A stretch of 12,503 nt of DNA from DASUSH01 sp050996575 (GTDB lineage Bacteria > Actinomycetota > Thermoleophilia > Solirubrobacterales > 70-9): NCBI GenBank assembly GCA_050996575.1, contig JBPCRS010000097.1, forward strand, positions 1 to 12,503. Reading direction: 5' to 3'. Positions 6,291 to 12,503 of this stretch are shown in pieces (position 1 is the stretch's first letter; the number at the start of each line of letters is the position of its first letter). The notes under the pieces are model-generated. The model was given only the letters and a program-made list of their open reading frames with translations, ran no database searches and had not been told where the DNA came from. Made by a program: the position numbers and the translations under genes.

Positions 6291-6484
6291 ATGCATCCCG
6301 ATCCCTCCCATCCACAGTTCGTCACGTTCATGGCGGTGGTGGGAGCGTTCGTGGGTGTGAAGATCGCCCGCTGGCGGGGCGACACCGACGTCGCGAAGTC
6401 AATCCAGGACTGGACCTATCGCTCGGTCGCGGCGGCCCTCTCCGTGTATGCATTGGTGCTGGCGATCGTTCTAGGATCAAGTGA
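6291..6484 (+). pseudogene. small membrane protein ORF with apparent frame disturbance at its 3' end
   Basis: The ATG at 6291 opens a frame reading MHPDPSHPQFVTFMAVVGAF, then VGVKIARWRGDTDVAKSIQD, then WTYRSVAAALSVYALVLAIV. It has two hydrophobic segments separated by a charged loop, so a small two-helix membrane protein is likely. Past 6480 the same frame turns into arginine-rich sequence antisense-like to nothing known and runs on to 6695. At the same point a different frame becomes membrane-protein-like (next entry). One extra base just before 6480 would give this gene a TGA at 6482-6484 overlapping the next GTG, the GTGA junction used elsewhere here. The family is unknown. Confidence 0.4.
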
Positions 6485-6690
6485 CGATGATCACGAATCC
6501 TGCCGTATACGGATGGGGTGCGACAGTTCTTTTCGTTGGCCTGCCAGTAGTCGTTGGCTTGATCGTCGGGTGGCCCAACGGGACGATTGGACTGCTTGCG
6601 GTGATCGGGCTCGTGTTCGCGGTGCTGATCGGCGGAACGCTCGAAGGGAATCTGAGAGATCGCCAGCGACTCGAGCAGCGCGGCCACTGA
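6481..6690 (+). CDS. small two-helix membrane protein, unknown
   Basis: The product is 69 residues from GTG at 6481, with an alternative ATG at 6487. Two hydrophobic segments are plain: WGATVLFVGLPVVVGLIVGW and TIGLLAVIGLVFAVLIGG. They are joined by a short PNG turn and followed by a charged tail EGNLRDRQRLEQRGH. No domain is recognised. A stop at 6472-6474 in this frame prevents extension upstream. It lies 25 bases before rph and may be co-transcribed with it. Together with the preceding ORF it could be one four-helix protein split by a frameshift, or two coupled genes. Confidence 0.55.
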   Translation: MTMITNPAVYGWGATVLFVGLPVVVGLIVGWPNGTIGLLAVIGLVFAVLIGGTLEGNLRDRQRLEQRGH

Positions 6691-6715
6691 TCTGAACCTC
6701 TGACACACTGCCGCG

Positions 6716-7438
6716 GTGCCGCGCAGCTATGACCGCACTACCGCCGAGCTCCGGCCGGTCGAGATCGAGCCCGGGTTCGTCCGTACCGCCGACGGCTCCG
6801 CGCTCTACTCGCAGGGTGAGACGCGGATCATCTGCACCGCCTCGGTCCAGGAGTCGGTTCCGCGCTGGATGGAGGGCCGCGGCAAGGGCTGGGTCACCTC
6901 CGAGTACGCGATGCTGCCCGCCTCGACCGGCGAGCGAAAGCAGCGCGACTCGCGCAAGGGACGCCCGGATGGCCGCTCGGTCGAAATCCAGCGCCTGATC
7001 GGGCGCTCGCTTCGCGGCGTCGTCGACTTCGCCGCGCTCGGTGAGCGCAGCGTCTACGTCGACTGCGACGTCCTCCAAGCCGACGGTGGTACCCGCTGCG
7101 CCTCGATCACCGGCGGCTTCGTCGCCCTCAGCCTCGCTTTCAACAAGCTGATCGCCGAGGAGAAGATCGAGCGAATGCCGCTGACCGGGACCGTCGCCGC
7201 GATCAGTGTCGGCATGGTCGACGGCGAGGCGCTTTGCGACCTCGACTACTCCGAGGACTCTCGCGCCGAGGTCGACGCGAACGTGGTGATGACCGGCGAC
7301 GGCGGCCTCGTCGAGGTCCAGGCGACCGCCGAGCGCACACCGCTCTCGCGCGCCTCGCTCGACGAGCTGCTCGGGCTGGCCGAGGGCGGGATCGCCGAGC
7401 TTCGCGACGCCCAGGCCCAGGCCGCCGCCGGCGAGTAG
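6716..7438 (+). CDS. rph: ribonuclease PH
   Basis: The protein is 240 residues, the usual RNase PH length, starting at GTG. It reads TTAELRPVEIEPGF, then GSALYSQGETRIICTASVQE, then GWVTSEYAMLPAST, then IGRSLRGVVDFAALGERS. The core VYVDCDVLQADGGTRCASIT and the CDLDYSEDSRAEVDANVVMT block that carries the catalytic aspartates follow. RNase PH is a phosphorolytic 3'-5' exoribonuclease that trims tRNA 3' ends using inorganic phosphate, and it works as a hexamer in the cytoplasm. No clear Shine-Dalgarno sequence precedes the start, so initiation may be leaderless or coupled. rdgB starts 4 bases after its TAG stop, the usual rph-rdgB pairing in actinobacteria. All expected motifs are present. Confidence 0.97.
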   Translation: MPRSYDRTTAELRPVEIEPGFVRTADGSALYSQGETRIICTASVQESVPRWMEGRGKGWVTSEYAMLPASTGERKQRDSRKGRPDGRSVEIQRLIGRSLRGVVDFAALGERSVYVDCDVLQADGGTRCASITGGFVALSLAFNKLIAEEKIERMPLTGTVAAISVGMVDGEALCDLDYSEDSRAEVDANVVMTGDGGLVEVQATAERTPLSRASLDELLGLAEGGIAELRDAQAQAAAGE

Positions 7439-7442
7439 ACCG

Positions 7443-8054
7443 GTGGCGCCCGGCCCGTCGCGACAGTTCGTCGTCGCGACCCGAAACGACCACAAACTGC
7501 GTGAGCTACGCGAGATCCTCTCGGGTGTGGAGTTGCTGCCCCTGCCACCCGACGTCGAGCTGCCGCCCGAGGACGCCGAGACCTTCGCCGGCAACGCGCT
7601 GGTCAAGGCGCGCTGCGCCCGCGATGCGACCGGGATCGAGGCGATCGCCGACGACTCGGGGATCGTCGCCACGGCGCTCGACGGCCGGCCCGGCGTTCGC
7701 TCGGCCAGATACGCGGGCCCGAGTGCCAGCGACGAGGCCAACCTCGCGCTGCTGATCCGCGAGCTCGAGCACGCCGCCGACCGTTCGGTCGCCTACGTCT
7801 GCGCGATTGCCTACGCCGGCCCGGGCGGCGAGGAGTGGGCGGTCCGCGGCCGCTGCGCCGGCACGCTCGCCCGCGAGCCGCGCGGAACGGGTGGCTTCGG
7901 CTACGACCCCGCCTTCGTTCCTGATGACACCGGCCCCGACGACGAGCGGACGATGGCCGAGCTCAGCATCGCCGAGAAGCACGCGATCAGCCACCGCGGC
8001 CGCGCCGCGCGCGCTTTCGCCGAGCAGCTCGGCCTGGCGGTGTCGCCGCGATGA
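7443..8054 (+). CDS. rdgB: XTP/dITP diphosphatase (non-canonical purine NTP pyrophosphatase)
   Basis: The product is 203 residues from GTG, family-typical. The N-terminal QFVVATRNDHKLRELREIL is the nucleotide-binding start of the HAM1/RdgB fold. AIADDSGIVATALDGRPGVR holds the metal-binding acidic pair. GTGGFGYDPAFVPD and TMAELSIAEKHAISHRGRA complete the signature. The enzyme hydrolyses XTP, ITP and dITP to monophosphate and pyrophosphate, keeping deaminated purines out of DNA and RNA. It lies 4 bases after rph. Its TGA overlaps the ATG of the CDF transporter gene (ATGA), so the three genes form one translationally coupled operon. Nothing is odd. Confidence 0.97.
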   Translation: MAPGPSRQFVVATRNDHKLRELREILSGVELLPLPPDVELPPEDAETFAGNALVKARCARDATGIEAIADDSGIVATALDGRPGVRSARYAGPSASDEANLALLIRELEHAADRSVAYVCAIAYAGPGGEEWAVRGRCAGTLAREPRGTGGFGYDPAFVPDDTGPDDERTMAELSIAEKHAISHRGRAARAFAEQLGLAVSPR

Positions 8055-8959
8055 TCCGGACGAAGACGAGTGCCGCCTTCCTCTCCGTTGTCTCGAACTC
8101 GGTCCTGATCGCGCTCAAGATCGCCGCCGGCGCGATCACCGGTTCGATCGCGATCATCACCGAGGCGCTCCATTCGGCGATCGACCTGATGGCATCGGTG
8201 ATCGCGCTGATCGCCGTGCGCCGCTCCGATGAGCCCGCCGACGAGGACCACCCCTACGGCCACGAGCGGGTCGAGAACCTAGCCGCGGCGATCGAGGGGA
8301 TGTTGATCTTGGTCGGCGCCGGGGTGATCATCTTCGTCGCGACCCGCAACCTCGTCACCGGGGCCGAGGTCGAGTCGCTCGGTATCGGCCTCGTTGTGAT
8401 CGGCTTCTCGATCGTCGCCAACATCGCCGTCTCGACCCTGCTCGCTCGCCGCGCCCGCGAGCACGGCTCGGCGGCGCTCGAGGGCGACGCCGCCCACCTG
8501 CGGGCCGACGCGCTGACCTCGATCGGCGTCTTTGCCGGCCTCGCGCTTGTCGAGGTCACCGGCGAGCCCGCCTTCGACGCGATCGCGGCGCTGATCGTCG
8601 CCGCGGCGATCGTCTACTCGGGGATCCGCATCCTCACCCGCTCCTCGCGCGTGCTCGTCGACGAGGCACCGCCGCCGGAGGAGCTCGACGAGATCGAGGC
8701 CGCGATCGCCGAGGCCCGCCCGCCGGAGATGGTCGGCTACCACAAGCTTCGCGCGCGCCGCGCGGGCGCCTCACTTCACATCGACCTCCACGTCCAGTTC
8801 CGCTCGGGGACGACGCTCGAGCGCGCCCACGAGCTCGCCCACACGCTGCGCGGCGCGATCGAGCAGAAGACCGCCGCCGACGACGTCCTGATCCACGTCG
8901 AGCCCGAGACCTCGGCGCACCCCGAGGCCGACGACATCGGCCACCTGCGCCACGGCTGA
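8051..8959 (+). CDS. cation diffusion facilitator (CDF) metal transporter, probably Zn(II)
   Basis: The protein is 302 residues with about six hydrophobic helices between residues 10 and 195 and a cytoplasmic C-terminal domain from about 205. Helix 2 has HSAID (H41-x3-D45) and helix 5 has HLRAD (H149-x3-D153). In this family two HxxxD pairs are typical of zinc-type transporters. HPYGHERVENLAAAIEG (67-83) is the conserved CDF loop. The C-terminal HLHVQ-type metal-sensing strand is represented by LHIDLHVQFRSG, and LIHVEPE closes the domain. CDF proteins are dimeric metal/proton antiporters that export divalent cations. The ATG overlaps the rdgB stop. Metal choice is inferred from the motif and not proven. 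Confidence 0.92.
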   Translation: MIRTKTSAAFLSVVSNSVLIALKIAAGAITGSIAIITEALHSAIDLMASVIALIAVRRSDEPADEDHPYGHERVENLAAAIEGMLILVGAGVIIFVATRNLVTGAEVESLGIGLVVIGFSIVANIAVSTLLARRAREHGSAALEGDAAHLRADALTSIGVFAGLALVEVTGEPAFDAIAALIVAAAIVYSGIRILTRSSRVLVDEAPPPEELDEIEAAIAEARPPEMVGYHKLRARRAGASLHIDLHVQFRSGTTLERAHELAHTLRGAIEQKTAADDVLIHVEPETSAHPEADDIGHLRHG

Positions 8960-8987
8960 GCGGCGCGGCGCCGGTCAGGGCCAGCCG

Positions 8988-9137
8988 TCAGGGCCAGTTG
9001 AGCAAGTTGACGCCGGCGGCGAGGCCGACCGCCCCGACGACGATCGAGTAGCCGGTGTAGCCCTCGATTGCGAGCACGATGACGGCCAGCGCACAGATCA
9101 CGACGACGGATGTCCAGGACCAGCGAGCGACGCCCAC
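8988..9137 (-). CDS. tiny membrane protein, unknown
   Basis: This short frame of 49 residues reads VGVARWSWTSVVVICALAVI, then VLAIEGYTGYSIVVGAVGLA, then AGVNLLNWP. Two hydrophobic helices are separated by EGYTGY. The GTG at 9137 is the best start. A TTG at 9158 is possible, and longer upstream extensions are proline/arginine shadow. No ribosome-binding site is clear. It converges on the CDF gene and is divergent from the Roadblock-like gene. Similar two-helix hypothetical proteins are common in actinobacteria, but no family is recognised. Confidence 0.5.
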   Translation of the reverse strand: MGVARWSWTSVVVICALAVIVLAIEGYTGYSIVVGAVGLAAGVNLLNWP

Positions 9138-9181
9138 GAGCGGGAGAGTAGCCCGCAACAGTGACGTTCTATGTTTGAGCG

Positions 9182-9622
9182 GTGAGGGCCGAGGCCGAGC
9201 GCGCGGTGGCGCTGATGGAGGAGATGTCGACCGGCCTGCGCGGGTGCGCGATCCTCGTCGAGGGCTCGGGTAATGCGCTCGCGGCGAGCGGCGAGGTCTC
9301 GGTCTGGGGCGAGGCGGCAACGCGCCTGCTCAGCGCCGCCGACGCAGCGAAAGGGCGGCGCGCCGAGCGCGTCCATGTCGGGACCGAGGACGGCGAGGCC
9401 TTCGCCGTCCGCCACGGCGAGCTGGCGATGGTCGCCGTCACCGAGCGCTTCACCCTGACCTCGCTCGTCCACTCGGACATGCGGATGATCCTCCGCGACC
9501 TCGCCGCGGGTGCGGTCGTCGACCACCGCGCGCCCGCGCGCGGCGAGGTGCCGCTCGCCAAGGAAAGCGAAGAGGAGATCGAGGAGGCGGGGATCGGCGC
9601 AGCGACGCCCCCGGTGAACTGA
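9182..9622 (+). CDS. Roadblock/LC7-like domain protein
   Basis: The product is 146 residues. The GTG at 9182 is taken as start, though in-frame starts at 9206 and 9215 would also keep the domain. After an N-terminal helix (ERAVALMEEMSTGLRG) comes CAILVEGSGNALAASGE, then RVHVGTEDGEAFAVRHGELA, then MVAVTERFTLTSLVHSDMRM and ILRDL. This strand-helix order fits the Roadblock/LC7 fold, in which small dimeric proteins act as partners or regulators of small GTPases such as MglB/MglA. No GTPase gene is in view. It is followed 5 bases later by a 72-residue gene and then tldD, and these look like one operon. The acidic tail (KESEEEIEEAGIG) is unlikely to be structured. The fold call rests on pattern only. 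Confidence 0.6.
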   Translation: MRAEAERAVALMEEMSTGLRGCAILVEGSGNALAASGEVSVWGEAATRLLSAADAAKGRRAERVHVGTEDGEAFAVRHGELAMVAVTERFTLTSLVHSDMRMILRDLAAGAVVDHRAPARGEVPLAKESEEEIEEAGIGAATPPVN

Positions 9623-9627
9623 CCGAT

Positions 9628-9846
9628 ATGCCCCCGAAGCCCCACAGGTTCCTGTTCGACCGCGTCTCCGCCTACGCCGACGACGCCTCCAACTACATGC
9701 GCCGCCGCCGGATCCTCCGCAAGCCGTTCGCACGCGTCGCTTGGACGGGCGGAGAGAGCGCCGCGTTCGACTCCGAGACCGAGGAGGGCCGCGAGCTCTT
9801 CCGCGCCGCCGCCCACCTGATCGACGTCGCCGGGCCAGCGGAATGA
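9628..9846 (+). CDS. conserved-looking small basic protein, unknown
   Basis: The product is 72 residues from ATG: KPHRFLFDRVSAYADDASNY, then MRRRRILRKPFARVAWTGGE, then an acidic helix ETEEGRELFRAAAHLIDVAG. It is soluble, strongly basic in the middle and acidic at the end. Its stop overlaps the tldD ATG (ATGA) and it starts 5 bases after the Roadblock-like gene, so it is part of that operon. No domain is recognised. Coding potential is supported by the tight spacing and the sensible residue mix. Confidence 0.65.
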   Translation: MPPKPHRFLFDRVSAYADDASNYMRRRRILRKPFARVAWTGGESAAFDSETEEGRELFRAAAHLIDVAGPAE

Positions 9847-11240
9847 GCGCACCGCTTCTCGAGCCCGATCTCGCCGGCCGGGTGATCGAGCGCGCGCTCG
9901 CCCGTGGCGGCGATTTCGCCGAGCTCTTTTGCGAGGAGAGCCGGACCTTCGGGGTCTCGATCGACGAGTCGCGGGTCGAGCGCCCGCAGTCCGGCGCCGA
10001 GCGCGGCGCCGGCGTCCGCGTGCTCGACGGCGAGACCGCCTACTTCGCTCATGTCGACGGGCTCGGCGAGGACGACCTCCTCCGCGCCGCCGACGCCGCG
10101 GCCGCCGCGCTCCACGGCGAGCGCACCCAGCCCCAGCCGCTTGCCGCGCTCGCCGAGTCGGCTCCGCAGGAGATCGAACACGCCCCGGGCGAGGTCGCGG
10201 CCGAGCGCAAGGCCGAGCTGCTGCGCGCCGCCGATGAGCTCGCCCGCGAGCAGGGCGAGGCGATCGACCAGGTCAGCGCCTCCTACGCCGAGGGCCGCCG
10301 CCGCGTCGCGATCTTCAACTCCGACGGCACCAGCGCCGCCGACGAGCGCACCCGGGTCCGCTTCGGCGCCCAGGTCGTCGCGAAACGAAACGCCACCGTA
10401 TAGACCGGGTTCGAGACGCTCGGCGGCCACCGCGGTTTCGAGCTCGTCGACGGCGGCGCCGCCGAGCGGATCGCCGAGCGCGCGGCTAAGGGCGCGCTCG
10501 CGCTGCTCGATGCTGGACCCGCGCCCGCGGGGTCGATGCCGGTCGTCGTCGGCGGCGGCTTCGGCGGCGTCCTCTTTCACGAGATGACCGGGCACGGGCT
10601 CGAGGCCGACGCGGTCCAAAAGGGAGCCTCGGTCTACTCCGAGATGATCGGCCAGGCGATCGCCGAGTCGCACCTGAACGCCTACGACGACGGCCGCCTG
10701 CCGGGCGAGTGGGGAACGAACGCGATCGACGACGAGGGCCGCCGATCGCAGAAGACGCAGCTGATCGAGGACGGCAAGCTCGTCTCCTACCTCTACGACC
10801 TGCGCCGCGCGCGCCGCGAGCGGGTCGAGTCGACCGCCAACGGCCGTCGTCAGAGCTTTCGCCATCAGCCGATCCCGCGGATGACGAACACCTACATCGC
10901 CCCCGAGGAGGCGACGCCCGGCGATCTGATCGCCGAGATCGACCGCGGCTTCTACGCGGTCAGCTTCGCCGGCGGCCAGGTCTCCCCGGCGACCGGCGAC
11001 TTCGTCTTCGGCGTTTCCGAGGGCTACCTGATCGAGGACGGCAAGGTGACCAAGCCGTGCAAGGGCGCGACGCTGATCGGCAACAGCCTTGAGGCCTTGA
11101 AGCAGATCGACGCCGTCGCCGACGACTTCGAGATGAAGACGGGCTTTTGCGGCAAGGATGGCCAGCGGGTCCCGGTCGGGACCGGCCAGGGGCATGTGCG
11201 GCTGCGCGAGCTGACCGTCGGCGGGAACGCGGTCGGGTGA
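9843..11240 (+). pseudogene. tldD: TldD metalloprotease subunit with in-frame TAG at codon 187
   Basis: From the ATG at 9843 the frame is open for 186 codons, meets a TAG at 10401-10403, then continues in the same frame to a TGA at 11240. The total is 465 sense-or-TAG codons, normal TldD length. The N-terminal part (FGVSIDESRVERPQSG, ERGAGVRVLDGETAYFAHVD) and the downstream part (VVVGGGFGGVLFHEMTGHGL) are both family-typical. The zinc motif HEMTGH is at 246-251, and IPRMTNTYI and SPATGDFVFGVSEGYLIEDG follow. TldD pairs with TldE/PmbA to form a protease that processes small peptides and modified precursors. The stop sits in V-TAG-TGFE where relatives have VQTG[YF]E, so a CAG-to-TAG change is likely. 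All catalytic residues lie after the stop. Either the gene is dead, the TAG is read through, or the base is wrong. Confidence 0.85.
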
Positions 11241-11261
11241 GCGCAATACACTGTCATACAA
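11241..11261 (+). promoter_or_regulatory. AT-rich leader with repeated ACA/TGT half-sites, possible antitoxin operator
   Basis: Between the tldD stop and the antitoxin ATG lie 21 bases with unusually low GC, containing ATACACTGTCATACAAATGT when read into the start. ACA and TGT triplets alternate (ACAcTGT, TGTcatACA, ACAaaTGT). Ribbon-helix-helix antitoxins often bind such short repeated half-sites over their own start. This is inference from pattern. Confidence 0.3.
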
Positions 11262-11693
11262 ATGTCGAGCGGGCCAACGAAACCATTCTCAGCGCGGTTC
11301 GCGGTTGATGTCGTCGCGCGACTCGAATCACGGAGCCATCGGTCTGGGCTCAACAAGTCGAAGCTCGCAGAGCGCTACGTCGATGAGGGCACGCGGATGG
11401 ACGAGCACCCCGGCATCGTTTTTCGCGACGGGCCGGCCGGACGGCGAGCGGGCCTTTCGGGGGGGCCGGATATCTGGGAGGTCGTCGCGACCCTTAGGAG
11501 CGGCGCCACCGAGGGCGAGGCCGCCATGCGCGAGGTGGCCGAGATCCTCAACCTGCCGGTGGACCGGGTGCAGACAGCACTCGGCTATTTCGCGGCCTAT
11601 CCCGATGAGATCGACGAGCGGGTCCGTCGGCATTTCGACGAGGCAGACGCCGATGAAGCGCTCTGGCAAAGGACGCAAGCCGTCGATTTGTGA
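11262..11693 (+). CDS. antitoxin: ribbon-helix-helix N-terminus plus DUF433-like domain
   Basis: The product is 143 residues from ATG. Residues about 6-45 (KPFSARFAVDVVARLESRSH, then SGLNKSKLAERYVDEGTRMD) have the strand-helix-helix layout of a CopG/ribbon-helix-helix DNA-binding domain. Residues 48-130 (HPGIVFRDGPAGRRAGLSGG, then PDIWEVVATLRS, then VQTALGYFAAYPDEIDERV) match the DUF433 pattern with its HPGI start and YPDEID end. In type II toxin-antitoxin systems DUF433 proteins are paired with DUF5615 PIN-like toxins. The toxin GTG overlaps this stop as GTGA, fixing the pair. The antitoxin would bind the toxin and repress the operon through the RHH domain. The module sits between tldD and pmbA. 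Confidence 0.8.
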   Translation: MSSGPTKPFSARFAVDVVARLESRSHRSGLNKSKLAERYVDEGTRMDEHPGIVFRDGPAGRRAGLSGGPDIWEVVATLRSGATEGEAAMREVAEILNLPVDRVQTALGYFAAYPDEIDERVRRHFDEADADEALWQRTQAVDL

Positions 11694-12037
11694 AGCTCCT
11701 GCTCGACGAGCAAATCAGCCCGCGAGTCGCCGAGCGCCTTCAACGGTTCGGTCACGATGCGATCGCGGTTTCGAAGCTCGCCAGCTTGCAAGGAAAGTCG
11801 GACGAAGCGGTCTTCCTCGCCGCTCGAGAGACCGGTCGTGCGGTCGTCACCTACGACCGCGACGACTTCCTCGTCCTCGCGGCAGGATTCGCAGAGCGAG
11901 GACTTACGCACGACGGGCTTGTGATCATCAACCCAAAGAGGCTTCCCAGCCGAGAATTCACGGTGCTCGCGAATGCCCTCGACCGGTTCATCCGCGAGTT
12001 CGTGCCCTGGCCGGGCTTCGTGACCTGGTTGCCGTGA
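11690..12037 (+). CDS. DUF5615-family PIN-like toxin
   Basis: The product is 115 residues starting with GTG that overlaps the antitoxin stop. It reads MKLLLDEQISPRVAERLQRF, GHDAIAVSKL, then GKSDEAVFLAARETGRAVVT and YDRDDFLVLAAG. Acidic residues D6, D38-E39, D56 and D58-D59 are placed as in the Mut7-C/PIN-like DUF5615 fold, a predicted metal-dependent RNase. IREFVPWPGFVTWLP closes it. By genetic context it is the toxin of a type II pair. RNase activity is predicted by family and not shown. It ends 4 bases before the pmbA ATG, so pmbA would be expressed through this module. Confidence 0.8.
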   Translation: MKLLLDEQISPRVAERLQRFGHDAIAVSKLASLQGKSDEAVFLAARETGRAVVTYDRDDFLVLAAGFAERGLTHDGLVIINPKRLPSREFTVLANALDRFIREFVPWPGFVTWLP

Positions 12038-12041
12038 GCCC

Positions 12042-12503
12042 ATGAGCGCCGAGCTCTCTGAGATCGCCGCGCGCGCGGTCGAGGCGGCGAGCGCCGCCGG
12101 GGCCGGCGACGTCGAGGCCTACGTCGAGGACTCGCGCGGGCTTGAGCTGCGCGTCTATCAGGACGAGGTCGAGAGCCTCTCCGAGTCGGGCTCGCGCGGG
12201 GTCGGGGTGAGGGCGTGGATCGAGCACCGGGCGGGGTTCGCCTACGGGACCGACCTCTCGCCGGACGGGTTGGGCGAGATCGCCGAGGCCGCGGTCGGGG
12301 CGGCCCGAATCGCCGATCCGGACGAGCACTCGGCGCCGCCGGTTGTCGACTTATCGCCGGATAGCGACGATAAGTCGACAAGGACCGAGTCGATCCCCGG
12401 CCTCGCCGATTCCGGGATGAACGAGTGGACGACCGAGCGCAAGGTCGAGCTCGCGCGGGCGATCGAAGCCGCCTCGCGCGAGGCCGACGATCGGGTCGAG
12501 GTG
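12042..12503 (+). CDS. pmbA: PmbA/TldE protease-partner subunit, N-terminal 154 residues (runs off window)
   Basis: The ATG at 12042 gives MSAELSEIAARAVEAASAAG, then VEAYVEDSRGLELRVYQDEV, then ESLSESGSRGVGVRAWIEHR and AGFAYGTDLSPDGLGEIAEA. This is the start of the TldD/PmbA family, of the TldE branch that lacks the HExxxH zinc site in its C-terminal half (outside the window). TldE forms a heterodimeric protease with TldD. Residues 101-113 come from a palindromic 39-base stretch (VDLSPDSDDKST) with a TTA leucine codon, which looks like an in-frame insert between the ARIADPDEHS region and GLADSGMNEW. The frame stays open to the right edge. The gene is complete in view, unlike tldD. Confidence 0.88.
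   Translation, partial: MSAELSEIAARAVEAASAAGAGDVEAYVEDSRGLELRVYQDEVESLSESGSRGVGVRAWIEHRAGFAYGTDLSPDGLGEIAEAAVGAARIADPDEHSAPPVVDLSPDSDDKSTRTESIPGLADSGMNEWTTERKVELARAIEAASREADDRVEV
12343..12381. repeat. 39-base palindromic element inside pmbA
   Basis: TTGTCGACTTATCG (12343-12356) and CGATAAGTCGACAA (12368-12381) are a perfect 14-bp inverted repeat around an 11-base centre. Total length 39 equals 13 codons, so the reading frame is kept. It contains a TTA codon and is AT-richer than the flanks. It resembles protein-coding palindromic elements such as Rickettsia RPEs in layout only. Confidence 0.8.

Noticed and set aside
6491..7741. 416-codon open frame on the minus strand
   Set aside because: It is antisense to the well-supported rph and rdgB genes and spans both, so it is a shadow.
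8974..8997. Tandem 11-base repeat GTCAGGGCCAG (8974-8984 and 8987-8997)
   Set aside because: It has two short copies only, between convergent genes, and the second covers the stop of the tiny membrane gene. It is probably a local duplication with no clear role.
488..10403. Genome-wide reassignment of TAG, or pyrrolysine, to explain the two internal TAG codons
   Set aside because: TAG is the natural stop of the RTX tail, both NTF2-like genes, the HNH gene, the recombinase and rph in this same window, so it is a working stop codon here. Neither position is a catalytic site.
9693..11261. 522-codon open frame on the minus strand across tldD
   Set aside because: It is antisense to tldD and low in complexity (Ala/Val/Leu/Gly/Asp/Arg). 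It is unbroken where tldD has a stop, but the TldD motifs on the plus strand, including HEMTGH, are decisive.
1..12503. tRNA genes, rRNA or a CRISPR array
   Set aside because: I looked for T-loop motifs and regularly spaced repeats on both strands and saw none.

Overview
The window is high-GC bacterial DNA with many GTG starts, 4-base start/stop overlaps (GTGA or ATGA at 2872, 8051, 9843 and 11690) and an actinobacterial gene repertoire. An actinobacterium of the Thermoleophilia/Solirubrobacterales kind fits best. That placement is inference from gene style, not a phylogenetic result.

Left part (1-1141): the window opens inside the tail of a secreted RTX-like protein made of glycine/aspartate nonapeptides. 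Facing it are two tandem, 3-base-spaced NTF2/SnoaL-like genes on the minus strand. The second is broken by one in-frame TAG.

Middle part (1142-6690) looks like accessory DNA. A 470-base non-coding stretch is rich in stem-loops, including a 21-pair stem whose only non-Watson-Crick pairs are G:U when read from the plus strand. Next come a small HNH nuclease (minus), a replication-relaxation-type protein translationally coupled to a VirD4/TraG-type DNA-translocating ATPase (plus), a doubtful small ORF, and a large serine recombinase (minus). This is probably a compact mobilizable or decayed integrated element, with no visible relaxase or secretion-channel genes. Just upstream of the recombinase start are a 51-base dyad shaped like a serine-integrase site and what looks like the cut-off 3' end of another gene. 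Two small membrane ORFs follow, apparently joined by a frame disturbance.

Right part (6716-12503) is housekeeping. rph, rdgB and a zinc-type CDF transporter form a tight operon. A tiny membrane ORF faces it. Then comes an operon of a Roadblock/LC7-like protein, a 72-residue unknown, and tldD. tldD is full length but carries one in-frame TAG where the family motif suggests glutamine. Its usual partner pmbA/tldE begins at 12042 and runs off the window. A DUF433-DUF5615 toxin-antitoxin pair sits between the two protease subunits. pmbA itself carries a 39-base, frame-preserving palindromic insert-like segment with a perfect 14-bp inverted repeat and a rare TTA codon.

The most notable points are the stem-loop cluster at 1213-1412, the palindrome inside pmbA, the TAG in tldD, the toxin-antitoxin pair splitting the tldD/pmbA pair, and the att-like dyad beside the recombinase. 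Three separate single-base lesions (TAG at 488, TAG at 10401, frame change near 6480) could be real decay or base errors in a draft assembly. The sequence alone cannot tell which.
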